Shown: positions 58,865 to 64,000 of the stretch, piece by piece
Layout of the letters: every line of letters starts with the position of its first letter
Position numbering within the stretch: position 1 is the first letter of the stretch
NCBI GenBank assembly: GCA_036268295.1
Contig: DATAUK010000033.1
Location: 62,001 to 126,000, forward strand
From: DATAUK01 sp036268295
GTDB taxonomy: Bacteria > Actinomycetota > Actinomycetes > JAFAQI01
Direction: 5' to 3'
Length of the DNA stretch: 64,000 bases
Translations under genes and position numbers: made by a program
The notes under the pieces: generated by a model
Databases searched by the model: none
What the model saw: only the letters and a program-made list of their open reading frames with translations
What the model was told of the DNA's origin: nothing

Positions 58865-59259
58865 GTAGCGGCCCGCACGTTCTTGTCGTCGAGGACGACC
58901 CCAGTGTCCGCGGTCTGCTTCAGACCTTGCTGACCGCCGAAGGCTACGACGTCGCCACCGCCTCCGATGGGCTGGCCGGCCTTGTCAAGGCCACCAGCCG
59001 CCGGCCGTCGCTGATCCTGCTCGACCTGATGATGCCCGACCTCGGGGGCATCCGGGTGCTCGAGGAGCTGCACGTCAATCCGGCAACGGCTGATGTGCCG
59101 GTCATCGTGGTGACCGGCAAGCTCGACGCCGTACCCGCTCTGGCTGAGCAGCTCGGTGAGGCGTCGGTCTTCGCCAAGCCGTTCGGCGTCGCTGAGCTGC
59201 TCGCGCGGGTCGCCGAGGTGACCGGCGGACCATCACCTCAGCCGGGCGAGCCGCAATGA
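58861..59259 (+). CDS. Stand-alone CheY-like response regulator
   Basis: A 132-residue receiver domain. VLVVEDDPSVRGLL has the acidic pair, LILLDLMMPDLGG the phospho-acceptor Asp, PVIVVTGK the conserved Thr and FAKPFGV the Lys. No output domain follows. No kinase is adjacent; the nearest is the PAS kinase at 49750. It interrupts the arginine operon, with its start coupled to the leader frame. Confidence 0.88.
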   Translation: MSSGPHVLVVEDDPSVRGLLQTLLTAEGYDVATASDGLAGLVKATSRRPSLILLDLMMPDLGGIRVLEELHVNPATADVPVIVVTGKLDAVPALAEQLGEASVFAKPFGVAELLARVAEVTGGPSPQPGEPQ

Positions 59260-59279
59260 CCACTAAACGGAGCACTTCG

Positions 59280-60215
59280 ATGCCGCGCCACTTTCTCGTC
59301 GACGACGATCTCACTGCGTCCGAGCAGGCGGCTGTCCTCGACGAGGCCGACCGGATGAAGAAGGATCGGTTCTCCCATCGCCCGCTCGCTGGCCCCCGGT
59401 CGATCGCGGTGGTGTTCGAGAAGCCGTCGACTCGCACCCGGCTCTCGTTCGAGATCGGCATTGCGGAGCTCGGTGGTCATCCGGTGATCCTTGACGCGCA
59501 ATCCACGCAGCTCGGTCGCGGTGAGACGATCGAGGACACTGCCCGCGTCATGTCGAGGTATGTCGACGCGATCGTGATCCGCACCTTCGGCCAGGACCGG
59601 ATCGAGGGTCTGGCCGCCGCCGCCGCGGTGCCGGTGGTGAACGCGCTGACCGACTATGCCCATCCCTGCCAGGCGCTGGCCGACCTGCAGACCATCCGCG
59701 AGCACAAAGGTACGCTGGCCGGACTGACGCTGAGCTACCTCGGCGACGGCAACAACATGGCGCACTCGTTGCTGCTCGCCGGCGCGATCGCCGGACTGAA
59801 TGTCCGGGTCGGATCGCCGAAGGGGTTCGAGCCGCTGCCTGCGGTCATGATGCGAGCCGGCGATCTGGCGGCAGCTCATGGTGGCAGCGTCGCGGTGACG
59901 AATGACCCGTTGGAGGCGGCAGCCGGCGCCGATGTCCTCTACACCGACGTCTGGGCGTCGATGGGTCAAGAAAGCGAAGCTGCCGGCCGGCTCGACGTGT
60001 TCCGGCCGTACGCGCTCGACGAGCGCGCCGTTGCGGCTGCCTCGCCCGATGTCGTCATCATGCACTGCCTTCCGGCTCACCGCGGTGAGGAGATCGCGGC
60101 CGGCGTCATCGACGGCCCGGCGAGCATCGTGTTCGATCAGGCGGAGAACCGGCTGCACGCGCAGAAGGCGTTGTTGGCGTTCCTGCTTGAGCCGTCTCGA
60201 TTCGGATCCGGCTGA
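59280..60215 (+). CDS. argF: Ornithine carbamoyltransferase
   Basis: A 311-residue enzyme making citrulline. FEKPSTRTRLSFE binds carbamoyl phosphate. DYAHPCQALADLQT, YLGDGNNMAHSLL and MHCLPAHRGEEI (catalytic Cys) follow. ATG 59280 has GGAG seven bases upstream and gives the normal PRHFLVDDDL start; ATG 59256, overlapping the regulator stop, is an alternative adding eight residues. It uses carbamoyl phosphate from CarAB. Confidence 0.95.
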   Translation: MPRHFLVDDDLTASEQAAVLDEADRMKKDRFSHRPLAGPRSIAVVFEKPSTRTRLSFEIGIAELGGHPVILDAQSTQLGRGETIEDTARVMSRYVDAIVIRTFGQDRIEGLAAAAAVPVVNALTDYAHPCQALADLQTIREHKGTLAGLTLSYLGDGNNMAHSLLLAGAIAGLNVRVGSPKGFEPLPAVMMRAGDLAAAHGGSVAVTNDPLEAAAGADVLYTDVWASMGQESEAAGRLDVFRPYALDERAVAAASPDVVIMHCLPAHRGEEIAAGVIDGPASIVFDQAENRLHAQKALLAFLLEPSRFGSG

Positions 60216-60733
60216 TGGCGGTGTCCTCGTCACGTTCGCGCGCCGCCGCGCCGCACTCCAAGGCCGCCCGGCAGGCTCGGATCGCCGCGCTGCTCGCCGA
60301 TCGTGACGTGCATTCCCAGACCGAGCTCGCGGCGCTGCTCGCGGTCGACGATCTCGAGGTCACCCAGGCGACGCTGTCCCGCGACCTTGAGGAAATGGGC
60401 GCGGTGAAGGTGCGTCGATCCGGTGCCGGCACGGTTTACGCGGTCAGCGACGAGGCGCCAGGCCCAGTGCTTCGGGCGCTCGCCGACGCGACCGAAGGCC
60501 GGGTCTCGAGGCTCGCGGCCGAGCTGGTGGTTTCCGTCGATGCCAGCGCGAACCTCGTCGTAGTCCGCACCCCGCCGGGTGGCGCGCACCTGCTCGCCTC
60601 CGCCATCGACCGTGCCGCCCTGCCCGACGTGCTCGGCACCGTCGCCGGTGACGACACAGTCTTGCTCATCACGAAGAACCCCAAGGGCGGCGCGCAGCTG
60701 GCCTCTCGGCTGTGCACCATGGCCGGCACCTGA
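60215..60733 (+). CDS. argR: Arginine repressor
   Basis: A 172-residue regulator. The winged helix domain has ARIAALLADRDVHSQTELAALL and TQATLSRDLEEMGAVKVR. The C-terminal hexamerisation and arginine-binding domain has TPPGGAHLLASAIDRAALPDVLGTVAGDD. It probably binds the ARG-box-like dyad before argC. ATG shares a base with the argF stop. Confidence 0.95.
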   Translation: MAVSSSRSRAAAPHSKAARQARIAALLADRDVHSQTELAALLAVDDLEVTQATLSRDLEEMGAVKVRRSGAGTVYAVSDEAPGPVLRALADATEGRVSRLAAELVVSVDASANLVVVRTPPGGAHLLASAIDRAALPDVLGTVAGDDTVLLITKNPKGGAQLASRLCTMAGT

Positions 60734-60785
60734 GCCATCGCCCGATCGACCCACTTCCGCAGCACTGACAGGAGCCCTGAGACCA

Positions 60786-61989
<1,204 letters not shown>

Positions 61990-61997
<8 letters not shown>

Positions 61998-63408
61998 GCC
62001 GGTGCCGCCAACCCGGCTGTGGGGCGGCCGGTTCGCCGGCGGTCCGGCCGAGGCACTCGCTCGGCTGTCGAGGAGTGTGCAGTTCGACTGGCGGCTGGCG
62101 CCCTACGACCTGCTGGCGTCCCGAGCCCATGCCCGGGTGCTGCACCGCGCCGGCCTGCTCGACGACGGTGAGCTGGCTCGGCTGCTGTCGGCGCTCGACG
62201 ACCTCGACCGCGACGCTCGCGACGGCACCTTCTGTCCAAATGCGGACGACGAGGACGTCCACACCGCGCTCGAACGTGGCCTGCTCGACCGGCTCGGCGC
62301 GCTGGGCGGGAAGCTGCGGGCCGGCCGGAGCCGCAACGACCAGATCGCCACCGATCTGCGGCTGTATCTACGGGATCACGTCCGCCAGATCGTCCGCCGC
62401 ATCGCCGAGCTCGAGACTGCTCTGATGGCGCAGGCCGAACGCACCATCGGCGCGCCAGCGCCGGGCATGACCCACCTGCAGCACGCCCAGCCGGTGCTGT
62501 TCGCTCATCAGCTGCTCGCTCACGTGCAGGCATTCGTTCGCGACGTCTCGCGGCTGGTGGACTGGGACCGGCGAAGCTCGGTCAGCCCGCTCGGTTCCGG
62601 TGCGCTCGCCGGTTCGTCGCTTCCGCTCGACCCGGCAGCCGTCGCCGACGAGCTCGGATTCGCGCGGCCGGCCGCCAACTCGATCGACGCGGTCAGCGAC
62701 CGCGATTTCGCCGCCGAGTTTCTGTTCTGTGCGGCGTTGATCGGGGTGCATCTCTCTCGGCTCGGCGAGGAGATCGTGCTCTGGGCAACGACCGAGTTCG
62801 ACTGGGTCGAGCTCGACGACGCGTTCAGCACCGGGTCGTCGATCATGCCGCAGAAGAAGAATCCGGACGTCGCCGAGCTGGCTCGCGGCAAGGCCGGCCG
62901 GCTGATCGGTGACCTGACCGCGTTGCTGGTCGTCCTCAAGGGCCTGCCGCTCGCCTACGACCGCGACCTGCAGGAGGACAAGGAGCCGGTCTTCGACGCG
63001 GTCGACACCCTGTTGCTGGTACTGCCGGCGGTGTCGGGCATGGTCGCGACGATGACGATCAACACCGAGCGGCTCGCCGCGACCGCCGCCGACGGCTTCG
63101 CTCTCGCGACCGACGTCGCCGATCAGCTGGTACGCCGGGGTGTCGCGTTTCGCGACGCCCACGAGGCACTCGGCCGGCTGGTTGCCTTCTGCACCGAGCA
63201 CGGCTGCGACCTGCACGAGGTCTCGGATGCCGACCTGGCGTCGATCAGCGAGCACCTGACACCTGAGGTCCGCGAGGTGCTTTCGGTCACTGGCAGTCTT
63301 GCGACTAAAGCCGCTCCCGGCGGGACCGCGCCGGGCCGGGTTCGCGAGCAGTTCGATGAGGCGGCGGCACTCGTCACCGAGCACGAGAAGTGGGCCGGCA
63401 ACGGTTGA
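61990..63408 (+). CDS. argH: Argininosuccinate lyase
   Basis: A 472-residue lyase releasing arginine and fumarate. LWGGRFAGGP, LRAGRSRNDQIATDLRLYLRD, THLQHAQPVLFAHQ and the fumarase-family signature GSSIMPQKKNPD (catalytic Ser loop) are present. It ends the arginine cluster. The glycosylase gene starts eight bases later. Confidence 0.97.
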
Positions 63409-63416
63409 GGCGGACC

Positions 63417-64000
63417 GTGCCGCGCCCGCTGCCGCGGTCGTTCTATGACCGGCCCGCGCTCGACGTCGCCCGCGATCTGCTCGGCACCGTCATCGTACGT
63501 GGCGAGGTCCAGGTCCGGCTCAGTGAGGTCGAGGCCTACGACGGAGCGAACGATCCGGCCTCGCACGCCTATCGGGGCCCGACCGCGCGCAACGCGGTGA
63601 TGTTCGGGCCGCCCGGCCACGCCTACGTCTACTTCACCTACGGCATGCACTTCTGCGTCAACGTGGTGTGCGGACCGATGGGCATCGCCTCGGCGGTGCT
63701 GCTCCGTGCCGGCGAGGTGATCGCAGGTCAGGAGATTGCGATGAGTCGCCGCCCCCGATCAACAGTGCGAGATCTGGCGCGTGGTCCGGCTCGGCTGACC
63801 CAGGCGCTCGCGATCGACCGAGGTCAGGACGGTGCTGACGTCACCGGAGCCGCGTCAGGGATGTGGCTTCTTGGCGGCGCCGAGGTCAATGCCGAGTTAG
63901 TGCGGCGCGGCCCGCGGGTCGGCGTGTGTCAGGCAGCTGACCGGGACTGGCGGTTCTGGATCGATGGCGACCGGACTGTTTCGGCGTACCGCCGGCACCT
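63417..64000 (+). CDS. 3-methyladenine (alkyladenine) DNA glycosylase, 3' end outside window
   Basis: The first 194 codons of an AAG/MPG-family base-excision enzyme. LSEVEAYDGANDPASHAYRGPTARNAVMFGPPGHAYVYFTYGMHFCVNVVCGP is split into known motifs: the catalytic Glu (in E-A-Y), the DPASHAYRG.T.RN segment and the intercalating Tyr of F-T-Y-G-M. GPARLTQALAID is also typical. GTG 63417 follows GAGG. It often follows argH in actinobacteria. Confidence 0.93.
   Translation, partial: MPRPLPRSFYDRPALDVARDLLGTVIVRGEVQVRLSEVEAYDGANDPASHAYRGPTARNAVMFGPPGHAYVYFTYGMHFCVNVVCGPMGIASAVLLRAGEVIAGQEIAMSRRPRSTVRDLARGPARLTQALAIDRGQDGADVTGAASGMWLLGGAEVNAELVRRGPRVGVCQAADRDWRFWIDGDRTVSAYRRH

Overview
The window is a GC-rich, gene-dense chromosomal segment of an actinobacterium, probably class Actinomycetia. 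The evidence is a BldD-type regulator with its cyclic-di-GMP motif, an actinobacterial integration host factor (MIHF), a PyrR leader of the actinobacterial translational type, a helicase-motif-poor PriA, many GTG/TTG starts, and long chains of genes joined by ATGA/GTGA overlaps. The genus cannot be named from the sequence. Nearly every gene is housekeeping or biosynthetic. No prophage, IS transposase, CRISPR array, tRNA or rRNA gene was seen.

Layout. (1) 1-9943: type IV pilus locus on the + strand: the end of one major pilin, a second pilin, three large pilin-like proteins (one with Ig/IPT-like repeats, one with a ricin-type lectin region), prepilin peptidase, and PilM, PilN, PilO and a PilP-like protein. 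It ends at a clear terminator. (2) 9992-13870: shikimate genes aroC-aroK-aroB-aroQ and a class II aldolase-like gene. (3) 13952-16216: a secreted Ig/FN3-like protein on the - strand. (4) 16329-18466: M24 peptidase, efp, nusB; then bldD on the - strand. (5) 19211-29408: a complete UMP operon, pyrR-pyrB-pyrC-(small membrane protein)-carA-carB-pyrK-pyrD-pyrF, with a PyrR-binding leader that appears to mask the pyrR ribosome site. (6) 29535-39213: mihF, gmk, rpoZ, coaBC, an acetyltransferase, metK, priA, def, fmt, rsmB. (7) 39298-44948: rpe, a REC-GGDEF protein, an FMN riboswitch, and ribD-ribE-ribBA-ribH. (8) 45006-54455: hisG, a DMT permease, an SseB-like protein, infC-rpmI-rplT, an rRNA methyltransferase, a PAS histidine kinase, pheS-pheT. 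(9) 54483-63408: arginine genes argC-J-B-D, an inserted response regulator, argF-R-G-H; then a 3' truncated alkyladenine DNA glycosylase.

The most unusual signal is a family of three dispersed 90-nt elements (18969-19058 on the - strand, 27558-27647 and 58775-58864 on the + strand). Each is an intact 29-codon reading frame starting with MS(E/D)YRS. Each ends in a TGA that overlaps the ATG of the next gene as ATGA. They precede bldD, pyrD and a CheY-like response regulator. They look like portable, translationally coupled leader cassettes. Two other repeat-type structures stand out: a 165-bp palindromic MITE-like element between mihF and gmk that supplies the mihF stop codon and abuts the gmk start, and a REP-like three-way-junction palindrome between metK and priA.

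The biosynthetic blocks are compact operons with visible control: PyrR leader for UMP, FMN riboswitch for riboflavin, ArgR gene plus an ARG-box-like dyad at a possibly leaderless argC, and an ATC start for infC. Signalling genes (REC-GGDEF, a lone REC protein, a soluble PAS kinase, a BldD with the c-di-GMP motif) are scattered among these operons.
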